From NCBI GenBank assembly GCA_035543115.1, contig DATKKF010000029.1:11802-75801 (forward strand): a stretch of DNA of 64,000 nt, in the 5' to 3' direction. Below, piece by piece: positions 25,772 to 33,074 of the stretch (its first letter is position 1; every line of letters starts with the position of its first letter). The translations under genes were made by a program, and so were the position numbers. Source of the stretch: RPRB01 sp035543115. GTDB lineage: Bacteria; Myxococcota; Myxococcia; Myxococcales; Myxococcaceae. The notes under the pieces were generated by a model that was not told the DNA's origin, made no database searches, and saw only the letters and a program-made list of their open reading frames with translations.

Positions 25772-26587
25772 ATGGCCACCCTCTCGCACACCGAGTTGAC
25801 GGCGGGTCCGCGGGCGCCGGAGCGCTGGGTGCTCTTCGCCCACGGGCTCCTCGGGCAAGGCGGAAACTGGCGCTCGTTCGGCAGGAGGTGGGTGGAGGCG
25901 CACCCGACCTGGGGGGCGGCGCTGGTGGATCTGCGGCTCCATGGCGACTCCCGTACCGGCTTCGCTCCGCCGCACACCGTTCGCGCCGCGGCCGACGACG
26001 TGCTCGCGCTCGTCCCCGCGCTCCCCGGCCCGGTGGAGGCCGTGGTGGGTCATTCCCTGGGTGGGAAGGTGGCGCTCGCCGCCCAGCGCGCGAGCGGGCA
26101 TCGGTTTCCGCGCACGGTGGTGCTCGACGCATCGCCCTCCGCGCGGCCGGAGGGGCTCGGCTCCGAGCAGAGCCGGGACGTGCTCGCGCTCCTCGCCCGG
26201 CTCCCGCGCGAGTACGCGACCCGGATTGAGTTCGTCACCGCGGTCGAGGCCGGCGGTCAGCCCCGGGCCATCGCCCAGTGGCTGGCGATGGCGCTTCGGC
26301 CCGGCGGCCGGGGCTTCGTGCTCCCGGTGGATCTGCCGGGGCTCGAGTCCCTCTTCCAGAGCGTCCTGGCCGAGGACGACTGGGACGTCGTGCGCTCGGT
26401 TCCGCCGGGGCAGCGGATCGGCTTCGTGGTGGGTGGCCGCTCGGGTGTGGTCGAGCCGACGGCGCGCGAGCGGCTCGCGGCGCTCGCGCCGGCGGTGACC
26501 CTGGAGGAGATCCCCGGCGCCGGCCACTGGCTCCAGGTCGACGCCCCGGACGCGACCTTCGCCGCCGTGGAGCGGGCGCTTCTCTAG
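25772..26587 (+). CDS. Alpha/beta hydrolase, YbfF/ABHD11-like esterase
   Basis: A 271-residue hydrolase. LFAHGLLGQGGNWRSFGRRW is the typical N-terminal oxyanion motif of YbfF-like esterases and LVDLRLHGDS matches their DLRNHG signature. Nucleophile S95 in VVGHSLGGKVA; late GAGHWLQVDAP supplies the catalytic His at about 252. VVLDASPSARP corresponds to the family's DISP motif. It hydrolyses small esters, possibly acyl-CoA thioesters, in the cytosol. GGGAGAG just upstream of the ATG is the ribosome site. It overlaps the end of the convergent SpmAB gene by 4 bases. Confidence 0.88.
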   Translation: MATLSHTELTAGPRAPERWVLFAHGLLGQGGNWRSFGRRWVEAHPTWGAALVDLRLHGDSRTGFAPPHTVRAAADDVLALVPALPGPVEAVVGHSLGGKVALAAQRASGHRFPRTVVLDASPSARPEGLGSEQSRDVLALLARLPREYATRIEFVTAVEAGGQPRAIAQWLAMALRPGGRGFVLPVDLPGLESLFQSVLAEDDWDVVRSVPPGQRIGFVVGGRSGVVEPTARERLAALAPAVTLEEIPGAGHWLQVDAPDATFAAVERALL

Positions 26588-27918
26588 CGCGGCGCCCAGC
26601 CGAAGAAGAGGTGGCAGAGAGCGGTCGCGGCGACGTAGCCGGCCAGGTCCGCGCTGAGGCAGGCCAGGAGCGTGTGCCGCAGAACCCGGACCTGCACGCT
26701 GCCGAAGTAGACCGCCAGCACGTAGAAGGTGGTGTCGGTCCCGGCGTTCAGGAGGCAGACCAGGTACCCGATGAACGAGTCGGGGCCGTGCGTCTTCATT
26801 GCCTCGCTCATCACCCCCAGCGCACCGGTGCCGGACAGCGGCTTGATCAACGCCATCGGCAGGGCCTCCACCGGGAAGCCCACCCGGGAGGTGAGGGGTG
26901 ACAGCACCCGGGCCAGCGCGTCCATCGCCCCCGAGGCGCGGAACATGGCGATGCCCACCAGGATCGCGACCAGGAAGGGAATGATGGTGACGCCGATCTG
27001 GAAGCCCTCCTTCGCTGCCACCACGAAGACCTCGTACACCTTCACTTTCCGGGCGACGCCGAACAGAAGGATCAGCAGCATCAGGAAGGGCAGGAGCCAC
27101 TGGCTCATGAACGCGCGGAACACCTCGAAGCCGGTGTGGGTGGCCGACAGGCCCTGGGCCGCCCGCACCACCGCGACCCCGAAGGCGATCAGGACCACCA
27201 GGGCGAACAGTCGCCGGGCTGGCGTGGCCGGGGCGTGGGGCGCGGCGAGCTTCTCCGCCGCCGCCAGCGCCGCCGCGTCCGGCTCCTTCCGGGGGGTGGG
27301 GTCCGGCGCGCCCGCCGGCAGCGCATAGCGCTCGGGGGCGAAGCGGGGGCTCCGCTCCAGCAGCTTCGCCACCACCACCGCGGTGGCCGCCGCCGAGAAG
27401 GTCGAGAGGAAGGAGGGGAGGACGATGCCCGCCGGGTCCTTCGAGCCGAGCGCCGCCCGCACCGCCACCGCTCCCAGCGGGAGGATGGCCACCCCGGCCG
27501 CGTTGAGCGAGAGGAAGAGCGCCATGGAATTGGTGGCCACCCCGGGGTAGCGATTGAGCGTGTTCAGCTCGGCCATCGCCTTCAGCCCGAACGGGGTGGC
27601 GGCGTTCCCCAGGCCGAGCATGTTCGCCGCGAGGTTGAGGATCATCGGCCCCATGGCGGGATGGTCTTCCGGGACCTCCGGAAAGAGCCGCCGCATCAGG
27701 GGCCGGAGGCCGCGGGCAATGGAGCGCATCAGCCCTCCCTCGCGGACGATGCCGAAGAAGCCGAGCCAGAGCGCCATCTGGCCCACGAGACTGATGGCGA
27801 GCGCGACCGCGTCCCTCGCCGCGGTGAGGGAGGCCTCGGTGACCTGGGGCATGGTGCCGCGAAAGGCTGCGGTAAGGACGGAGCCCGCGATGAGGACGAA
27901 GAAGATGCCGTTGAGCAC
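26584..27918 (-). CDS. spmAB: SpmA-SpmB fusion (nucleoside recognition / Gate domain membrane protein)
   Basis: A membrane protein of 444 residues joining the two spore-maturation homologues usually encoded by separate genes. The SpmA-like half (1-200) has LNLAANMLGLGNAATPFGLKAM; the SpmB-like half (from about 240) has PLSGTGALGVMSEAMKTHGPD and LLNAGTDTTFYVLAVYFGSV. Both are Gate domains with several helices; a Pro/Ala-rich linker joins them. In Bacillus these proteins affect spore-core dehydration; in non-sporulating bacteria the role is unknown, possibly transport. The start is taken at GTG 27918 (MLNGIFFVLIAG), which aligns with SpmA N-termini; a GTG at 27930 is possible but overlaps a TAGGGT that may be the -10. 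Confidence 0.85.
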   Translation of the reverse strand: MLNGIFFVLIAGSVLTAAFRGTMPQVTEASLTAARDAVALAISLVGQMALWLGFFGIVREGGLMRSIARGLRPLMRRLFPEVPEDHPAMGPMILNLAANMLGLGNAATPFGLKAMAELNTLNRYPGVATNSMALFLSLNAAGVAILPLGAVAVRAALGSKDPAGIVLPSFLSTFSAAATAVVVAKLLERSPRFAPERYALPAGAPDPTPRKEPDAAALAAAEKLAAPHAPATPARRLFALVVLIAFGVAVVRAAQGLSATHTGFEVFRAFMSQWLLPFLMLLILLFGVARKVKVYEVFVVAAKEGFQIGVTIIPFLVAILVGIAMFRASGAMDALARVLSPLTSRVGFPVEALPMALIKPLSGTGALGVMSEAMKTHGPDSFIGYLVCLLNAGTDTTFYVLAVYFGSVQVRVLRHTLLACLSADLAGYVAATALCHLFFGWAPR

Positions 27919-28027
27919 GGGGTCTTGCACCCTAGCAGCGAGAGCGGACGCCCCGGACCCCTGTGCGGGGGTGCACGGAATGCAGCGAGCTGGCCCTGGC
28001 GAGTCGTCGAACGGTGAACGGCTCCGT

Positions 28028-28057
28028 TTGCCGCTCCCGAGGCACGCGGGTTACAGT
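28028..28057 (+). promoter_or_regulatory. Candidate promoter of the kinase-activator operon
   Basis: TTGCCG at 28028-28033 and TACAGT at 28052-28057 are separated by 18 bases, a housekeeping-like layout 29 bases before the kinase ATG. The surrounding bases are richer in T than the average of the window. Confidence 0.4.
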
Positions 28058-28086
28058 TTTCGGGCCGTTTCCTCCGGGAGACTGCA

Positions 28087-29955
28087 ATGGCTCGAGAGGC
28101 CCCGCCAGGAGAGGTGTGTCGCCAGGCGTCCGTCGACGGACGCACGGCGAGCGTCACGCCTGACGACGGGGTGGGCGGGCCGGTCCCGCGGCTTCCGCGC
28201 GGGGCCACCCTGGGCCGCTACGTCGTCCTGGACTGCCTGGGAAGCGGCGGCATGGGAGTCGTCTACCGCGCACACGACTTCGCCCTCGACCGGCGCGTGT
28301 CGCTGAAGCTCCTCCGCCCCTCGGGGAAGGACCCGGAGTCCCGGCGCGAGCGGCTCGTCTCCGAGGCGCAGGCCCTCGCCCGCGTCTCCCATCCCAACGT
28401 GCTCGCGGTGCACGACGTCGGCACCTGGGAGGAGGAGGTCTACCTCGCACTGGAACACGTGGAGGGCGAGACGCTCCGCAGCTGGCTCGACCGCGCTCCC
28501 CGGCGGCCGGTGGAGGTTCGCGGGATGTTCCTCCAGGCCGCCCGCGGGCTGCAGGCCATCCACGACGCCGGGCTGGTGCATCGGGACGTGAAGCCCGAGA
28601 ACCTCCTGGTGGGCCGCGACGGGCGGCTCCGGGTGGCGGACCTGGGGCTGGCCATCACCGCGGGGAGCGCCAGCTCCGAGCCGGCTCGCGAGACGCTCCG
28701 GCCCGGAACTCCGGGGTACATGCCGCTGGAGCAGCACCGGGGAGAGCCGCTCGACGCGCGCGCCGACCAGTTCAGCCTCGCGGTCGCGATCTACGAGGCG
28801 CTCGTGGGGCGGCGGCCGTACGGAAGCCGCGGGGCCTCGCGCGAGGCGCTCGAGACGCGGCTGGCACGTGGACCGGGAGTGGAGGTGCCGCGAACGGCGG
28901 CCATCCCCGCGCGTCTCCGCGGTGCGCTCACCGCGTCGCTGAATCCCGACCGCACGAACCGTCCGGCTTCTCTGGTGCCGCTCATCGACGCGCTGGACGC
29001 GCCGGGAGTGCAGGCCAGGGGCACGCTGGGTGGAGCGATCGCGGTGGGCGCGGCGCTCGGGGTCCTGCTCCTGGCGATGATCCGGGGAAGCGCGACGCCG
29101 GTGGCCGCTGCCGAGGCGGCGACGTGGCTGCCCCCGGTGTACGAGTTCCAGACCGACGGCCTGGAACCGGCCGAGTCGGTGGTGGTGGCGAGCACGTTGG
29201 CCGCGCCGCTCGTGCCCCTCACCGCGGCGCCCCGGGAGTCTCCCGTCCGCAGCGGGCCGGTGACTCCGGCTGCGCTGCTCGCGACGGGTTCCGCCACCCT
29301 GGCACGCGCCCCGGAGCTGCTCACCATCGGCCGTCGCGCCCAGCCGCCCGGCGTGGTCGCCGCGCCGTTGCCCGCGCCGGCGCTCGACGCGGACCGGCTC
29401 TCGGAGCTGCGCAGCCTGGTCCAGGCGCTGTACCGCGCCCTCACCCAGCCACGGGAGGGCAGCGCGCAGGGCCCGCTCCTGGCGCTGTCGCCGGTGCCGG
29501 CGTTCGGGGCGAACGCTGGCGCCGCGGCTTCCACTGCGCCGCTCCAGATGGCGTCGGTCGCACCCGTGGGCGGCTCGGGGCCGGACTACGTGGACCCCTC
29601 GGGGCAGGCCATCGCCGCGATCGAGCGCCGGCTGGATCAGCAGATCCGCCAGAACCGGAGCACCCCGGAGATTGCCCAGACGCGGTTCGCGCTCGCCCAG
29701 GCCATCTGGAACTCGAGCGACGCCACCGACGCGCAGACCCGGGCGTTGACCCTGGCGCGCCAGAGCAAGGCCGCGCTCGACGCCGTGCTGGATCAGGACA
29801 CCACCGTGGTCGAGCTCCGGGAGGCGGTGAACGACTGGATCTCGGTGCGCGAGGGACCGATCGGCAAACCGCGCGGCAATCTGCTGGCGGGGGGAAAGGC
29901 CGAGCTCAAGCTCGCGCCGATGGACAACACGGGGCCCACCGACATCGGCTTCTGA
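28087..29955 (+). CDS. Transmembrane Ser/Thr protein kinase (Hanks type)
   Basis: A 622-residue kinase. Domain at about 40-300: glycine loop GSGGMGVVYRAHD, Lys74 in VSLKLLR (ATP), catalytic HRD 165-167 in VHRDVKPENLL, DLG in place of DFG (RVADLGLAIT), and the activation-segment end GTPGYMPLEQHRGE. The DLG variant keeps the Mg-binding Asp, so activity is expected. One membrane helix at about 318-337 (AVGAALGVLLLAMI) separates it from a 280-residue periplasmic part rich in Ala/Pro/Leu with a helical C-terminus. It therefore could sense an outside signal and phosphorylate Ser/Thr inside. The sigma54 activator with an FHA (phosphothreonine-binding) domain follows after a single base, a very likely partner. 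Confidence 0.92.
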   Translation: MAREAPPGEVCRQASVDGRTASVTPDDGVGGPVPRLPRGATLGRYVVLDCLGSGGMGVVYRAHDFALDRRVSLKLLRPSGKDPESRRERLVSEAQALARVSHPNVLAVHDVGTWEEEVYLALEHVEGETLRSWLDRAPRRPVEVRGMFLQAARGLQAIHDAGLVHRDVKPENLLVGRDGRLRVADLGLAITAGSASSEPARETLRPGTPGYMPLEQHRGEPLDARADQFSLAVAIYEALVGRRPYGSRGASREALETRLARGPGVEVPRTAAIPARLRGALTASLNPDRTNRPASLVPLIDALDAPGVQARGTLGGAIAVGAALGVLLLAMIRGSATPVAAAEAATWLPPVYEFQTDGLEPAESVVVASTLAAPLVPLTAAPRESPVRSGPVTPAALLATGSATLARAPELLTIGRRAQPPGVVAAPLPAPALDADRLSELRSLVQALYRALTQPREGSAQGPLLALSPVPAFGANAGAAASTAPLQMASVAPVGGSGPDYVDPSGQAIAAIERRLDQQIRQNRSTPEIAQTRFALAQAIWNSSDATDAQTRALTLARQSKAALDAVLDQDTTVVELREAVNDWISVREGPIGKPRGNLLAGGKAELKLAPMDNTGPTDIGF

Positions 29956-29956
29956 C

Positions 29957-31336
29957 GTGTCCCGCTCCAACGCCACGAGGTCCGAGACCGATGGCCGGCC
30001 GTCGTCCCGCCCTGCGCGGACCAGCCAGCTGGTGGTGGCGCTCTCCTGTGACCGGCCGTTCGAGGCGCCGCGCGCGGTCGAGCTGACCGGCGCCTCCGAG
30101 GTGTGGCTGGGCCGTGCGCCTCCCGAGGCGCCGCCTGCCGTGGTCCGGCTCAGCTTCGTGGACGACCGGATGTCGGCGCTCCACGCGCGGCTACGGCGGG
30201 TCCTCGGACGCTGGGTCATCGAGGATGCAGGGAGCAAGAACGGCCTGCGCGTCCAGGGGACGCCACAACGCCGGGCCGTGCTCAACCCCGGGGACGCCAT
30301 CGAGTGCGGGCAGACCTTCCTCGTCTTCGAGGAGCACGCCGCCGCTGACGAGCCACCGCCGTCGCTCCCCGCAGACGCCGCGGAGCTCGGCTGCCAGAGC
30401 TTCCACCCCGATCTCCTGTCCGCCTGGTCGGCGCTGGCCCGTGTTGCGCCCACCCGGGTGCCGGTGATGTTGCAGGGGGAGACAGGTACCGGGAAGGAGC
30501 TCGCCGCCCGAGCGCTCCACCTCTGGTCCGGACGGTCCGGGGCCTTCGTGGCGGTGAACTGCGGCGCGCTGCCGGAGCAGCTGGCCGAGAGCGAGCTCTT
30601 CGGGGTGCGGCGGGGCGCCTTCACCGGCGCGTTGGAGGACCGGCCGGGACTGCTCCGCGCCTCGAGTGGCGGCACGCTGCTCCTGGACGAGGTGGGTGAG
30701 CTGCCGGCTGCGCTGCAAGTGAAGCTGCTCCGCGTGCTCCAGGAGAACGAGGTCCAGCCGGTGGGCGCCGCGCAGCCGGTCCGGGTGGACCTGCGCGTCG
30801 TCACCGCCACCCACCGGGACCTCGCGGCGCTGGTGGAGGAGGACGCCTTCCGGAGCGACCTCTTCGCGCGGCTCACCGGGCTCGAGGTCGAGCTGCCGCC
30901 GCTCCGCGACCGGCGCGCCGACCTGGGTCTGCTCATCCCGACGCTGCTGAGACGCGCCGGCGCCGACGCGGGGGTGCGCCTCTCGCGCGAGGCGGGCCGG
31001 GCGCTGTTCCGCTGGAGCTGGCCGCACAACGTCCGCGAGCTGGAGAAGGCGCTGGCGCTGGCGGTGGCGCTGGCCGGACACGGGCGCATCGAGCTCGCCC
31101 ACCTCCCGGAGCCGGTGCGCACCGCGCCCGAGCCCCGGCCGGACCCGATGGCCGGGCGCGCGACCCGGCCCCTGAGCGAGGCCGACGTGAGCCGCCGCAC
31201 CGAGCTCATCGAGCTGCTCCGCACGCACCACGGGAACGTGAGCGCCGTCGCCCGTCAGATGGGCGTGGCGCGGATGCAGATCCAGCGGTGGTGCCGGCGC
31301 TTCCATCTGGATCCGGCGAGCTTCCGCGCTGCCTGA
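29957..31336 (+). CDS. FHA-domain sigma54 activator (bacterial enhancer-binding protein)
   Basis: A 459-residue regulator. An N-terminal FHA domain at about 45-125 (MSALHARLRR, DAGSKNGLRVQG) replaces the usual receiver; FHA binds phosphothreonine, so input from the preceding kinase is expected. The AAA+ domain has Walker A GETGTGKE (174-181), the sigma54-contact loop GAFTGA (220-225), Walker B LLLDEVGEL and the arginine-finger region SDLFARL. A Fis-type HTH closes the protein (GNVSAVARQMGVARMQIQRW). GTG start one base after the kinase stop, so translation is likely coupled. It would activate sigma54 promoters; a candidate is directly downstream. Confidence 0.93.
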   Translation: MSRSNATRSETDGRPSSRPARTSQLVVALSCDRPFEAPRAVELTGASEVWLGRAPPEAPPAVVRLSFVDDRMSALHARLRRVLGRWVIEDAGSKNGLRVQGTPQRRAVLNPGDAIECGQTFLVFEEHAAADEPPPSLPADAAELGCQSFHPDLLSAWSALARVAPTRVPVMLQGETGTGKELAARALHLWSGRSGAFVAVNCGALPEQLAESELFGVRRGAFTGALEDRPGLLRASSGGTLLLDEVGELPAALQVKLLRVLQENEVQPVGAAQPVRVDLRVVTATHRDLAALVEEDAFRSDLFARLTGLEVELPPLRDRRADLGLLIPTLLRRAGADAGVRLSREAGRALFRWSWPHNVRELEKALALAVALAGHGRIELAHLPEPVRTAPEPRPDPMAGRATRPLSEADVSRRTELIELLRTHHGNVSAVARQMGVARMQIQRWCRRFHLDPASFRAA

Positions 31337-31351
31337 CTGTGAGGCCCCGGA

Positions 31352-31405
31352 GGGTGCAACACCGCAGGGGTGCAACATCCGCGTGGGGTGCAACCTGTTG
31401 CACCC
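31352..31405 (+). repeat. Three direct plus one inverted copy of GGGTGCAAC
   Basis: Exact copies of GGGTGCAAC at 31352-31360, 31368-31376 and 31386-31394, and its exact reverse complement at 31397-31405. The last two form a perfect dyad with 9-base arms and a 2-base centre. Size and symmetry suit a Fis-HTH enhancer-binding protein, and the distance (centre at 31396) to the -24/-12-like element is that of a typical upstream activating site. Confidence 0.8.
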
Positions 31406-31451
31406 TGGGCCGCTGGTGCCGTTGTCCCAGGCAAATCGCCGCCGCGGGCCC

Positions 31452-31468
31452 GGCATGCCGACTGCAAT
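31452..31468 (+). promoter_or_regulatory. Candidate sigma54 (-24/-12) promoter
   Basis: GG at 31452-31453 and GC at 31464-31465 are separated by exactly 10 bases, with GGCA at the -24 side and TGCAATT at the -12 side, close to TGGCAC-N5-TTGC. Predicted start near 31477. There is no protein gene downstream on this strand, only the hairpin at 31513. Confidence 0.45.
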
Positions 31469-31470
31469 TC

Positions 31471-31558
31471 CCTCGGCGCGAGTCGAGGCGGCCTGCGGTC
31501 CTGGGGCCACGGGGCGCCGTGGGTTCACTCTCCCCTCCCCACGGCGCCTCGTCTTTTT
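31471..31558 (+). ncRNA. Candidate small RNA between the sigma54 activator and a convergent gene
   Basis: A possible RNA of about 80-88 bases. The 5' part can fold CCTCG(31471-31475)/CGAGG(31484-31488), a GGCC/GGCC stem is possible at 31490-31508, and the 3' end is the terminator hairpin at 31513-31558. It has no open frame with a ribosome site. Context (FHA activator gene, repeat array and -24/-12-like element upstream) suggests sigma54-dependent transcription. It recalls the myxobacterial developmental sRNA Pxr, reported as sigma54-dependent with three stem-loops; homology is unproven. If the predicted start near 31477 is right, the first stem would be shortened. Confidence 0.4.
31513..31558 (+). 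terminator. Intrinsic terminator with perfect 11-bp stem and U tract
   Basis: Arms GGCGCCGTGGG (31513-31523) and CCCACGGCGCC (31538-31548) pair perfectly around a 14-base pyrimidine-rich loop, followed by TCGTCTTTTT. The T run is on the right, so it ends plus-strand transcripts: either the activator mRNA, with a 177-base untranslated end, or a separate small RNA. Confidence 0.85.
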
Positions 31559-32349
31559 CAGTAGCTGTCGCTCGATCCGCCGCCGCCGCCCTCGCCGCCG
31601 CCGCCGCCACCGAAGCCGCTGCCCCCGCCGCCTCCGTCCCAGCCCCCACCGCCTCCCCCTCCGCCGCCCCAGCCGCCTCCGCCGCCGATCCACGGTGGGC
31701 CGCCCCAGTAGGTCCGGCGCCGCGGGTGCCGGCTGGAGCGCAGGAGCAGCATCAGGAGCACGAAGAGGATGAAGCCCCAGAAGCAGACGTCGAACCAGTG
31801 TGGCAAGACGACGGGTGGCTGCTGCCAGTCGGGTGCGCGCTGCCCGGGCTGGCGCTGGGTGGTGGAGGTGCCCGAGAGCGCCTCGGTGATGCCGTCGATC
31901 CCGGCGAGGATGGCGTCGTGGACCCGGTTCTCGCGCATCAGCGGGGCAATGCGCCGGCGGATGATGTCGTTGGACTGGAGGTCGGTCAGCTCGCCGCCGA
32001 CTCCCTTGCCGGTCTCGATGCGGATGCGGCGCTCGCCGGTGGCGATGAGCAGCACCACGCCGTTGTCCTTGCCCTTCTGACCGGGCCGCCAGGTCTGGAT
32101 GACCTGGTAGCCCACGTCCTCGATCGGCTCGCCTTCCAGCGAGGGTGTCACCAGGACGAAGATCTGGTTGGTGGTCTGCCGCTCGTAGTCACCCAGCCGG
32201 TTGTCGAGGTCCGCCAGCTCGGCCGGGGTGAGGACCCCCGCGGTGTCGGTGACGTAGTCGGTCTGCTTCGGGACGTTGAACGCCCAGGCGGAGCCGAACT
32301 CGAGGAGGAGGAGGGTCGCGCAGAGCGGGCCCCAGGCCCGCGTCCGCAT
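31558..32349 (-). CDS. TPM-domain membrane protein with Gly-rich tail (YgcG-like)
   Basis: A 263-residue protein: signal peptide (LCATLLLLEFGSAWA), then a TPM domain at about 28-150 (NVPKQTDYVTDTAGVL, NGVVLLIATGERRIRIETG), one membrane helix at about 185-205, and an extreme Gly/Trp-rich tail ending SSDSY. TPM domains occur in photosystem-repair phosphatases and in bacterial YgcG-like membrane proteins that accompany LemA. The ATG overlaps the lemA stop as TGATG, so the two are translationally coupled. Role probably in envelope stress; activity unproven. Confidence 0.88.
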   Translation of the reverse strand: MRTRAWGPLCATLLLLEFGSAWAFNVPKQTDYVTDTAGVLTPAELADLDNRLGDYERQTTNQIFVLVTPSLEGEPIEDVGYQVIQTWRPGQKGKDNGVVLLIATGERRIRIETGKGVGGELTDLQSNDIIRRRIAPLMRENRVHDAILAGIDGITEALSGTSTTQRQPGQRAPDWQQPPVVLPHWFDVCFWGFILFVLLMLLLRSSRHPRRRTYWGGPPWIGGGGGWGGGGGGGGGWDGGGGGSGFGGGGGGEGGGGGSSDSY

Positions 32350-32942
32350 CAGAAGGTCACCTTGGGCGCCTGCTGAGCGTCCGGTGAAGCCTGGAAGTAG
32401 ACCCGAGGCTTGAACGTGCCGCCGGTGGCCCGCCTCACCACCGCGCCCCGGATCTTCCCGAGCTCGGTGTTGTAGTCCCGCACGGCCTCATTGTACTGCT
32501 CGCGTGCTCGGAGGATGCGGTTCTCGGTCCCCTCGAGCTGCACCTGGAGGTCGTGGTACTGGGCGTTGGCCTTGAGGTCGGGGTAGGCCTCGTTGGCCAC
32601 CAGGAGCCGGGACAGGGCGCCTTGCAGCTGATCCTGGGCCTTCTGGAAGGCGGCGACCTTCTCCGGATCCTGCAGATCCTCTGCGCTGAGGGTGATGCTG
32701 GTGGCCCGGGCCCGGGCCTCAGTCACCTCGGTGAGCGTCTTCTCCTCGTGCTGGGCGGAGGCCTTCACCGTCGCCACCAGGTTCGGGACGAGGTCGGCCC
32801 GGCGCTGCAGCTGCGCCTGGTAGTCCGCCCACCTCGCGTCGCAGAGCTGGTCCTTGGCGATCAGCTGGTCGTACTGGTTGCAGCCAGCCAGGGCGAACAG
32901 TCCCACGGCGGCCACGAGGGCGATGGGGGCGCGGGTCGTCAT
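32349..32942 (-). CDS. lemA: LemA-family lipoprotein
   Basis: A 197-residue protein with lipoprotein signal LVAAVGLFALAGCNQYDQL (Cys21). The family core follows: RRADLVPNLVATVKASAQHEEKTL and the RLLVANEAYPDLKANAQYHDLQVQLEGTENRI helices of the LemA four-helix bundle. LemA proteins are membrane-tied, mostly helical, and nearly always paired with a TPM protein, as here. A TAGGGT (minus strand, 32949-32954) ends 6 bases before the ATG, pointing to a leaderless transcript. Confidence 0.92.
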   Translation of the reverse strand: MTTRAPIALVAAVGLFALAGCNQYDQLIAKDQLCDARWADYQAQLQRRADLVPNLVATVKASAQHEEKTLTEVTEARARATSITLSAEDLQDPEKVAAFQKAQDQLQGALSRLLVANEAYPDLKANAQYHDLQVQLEGTENRILRAREQYNEAVRDYNTELGKIRGAVVRRATGGTFKPRVYFQASPDAQQAPKVTF

Positions 32943-32948
32943 GGCGAC

Positions 32949-32954
32949 ACCCTA
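32949..32954 (-). promoter_or_regulatory. -10-like TAGGGT directly upstream of lemA
   Basis: On the minus strand TAGGGT ends 6 bases before the lemA ATG. No Shine-Dalgarno fits between them, which favours leaderless initiation. Confidence 0.35.
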
Positions 32955-33032
32955 ACGCCCACCATGTGCGCACGCGCAAGCGAACTTTCGGACGGAGGTG
33001 TGCCTCCGGAGCGTCCTGGCAGGCAGACGCAA

Positions 33033-33053
33033 GTCCCGTCGGGACATTAGGAT
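33033..33053 (+). promoter_or_regulatory. Palindrome plus -10-like TAGGAT upstream of the GT51 gene
   Basis: GTCCCG (33033-33038) and CGGGAC (33040-33045) form a perfect palindrome around one T, immediately followed by TAGGAT (33048-33053), 21 bases before the ATG at 33075. A second small stem (CGGAGG/CCTCCG) is at 32993-33008. The palindrome is placed where a regulator would overlap the promoter. Confidence 0.3.
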
Positions 33054-33074
33054 TCCTGTCTGTACCCGCCGCCG

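Noticed and set aside
31352..31405. CRISPR array
   Set aside because: The 9-bp unit is too short, the spacers are 7-9 bases, and one copy is inverted; no cas genes are present.
31288..32376. Plus-strand open frame over the Gly-rich tail of the TPM gene
   Set aside because: It is the reverse of Gly codons read as Pro/Ala/Arg; its start lies inside the activator gene and it ignores the terminator at 31513.
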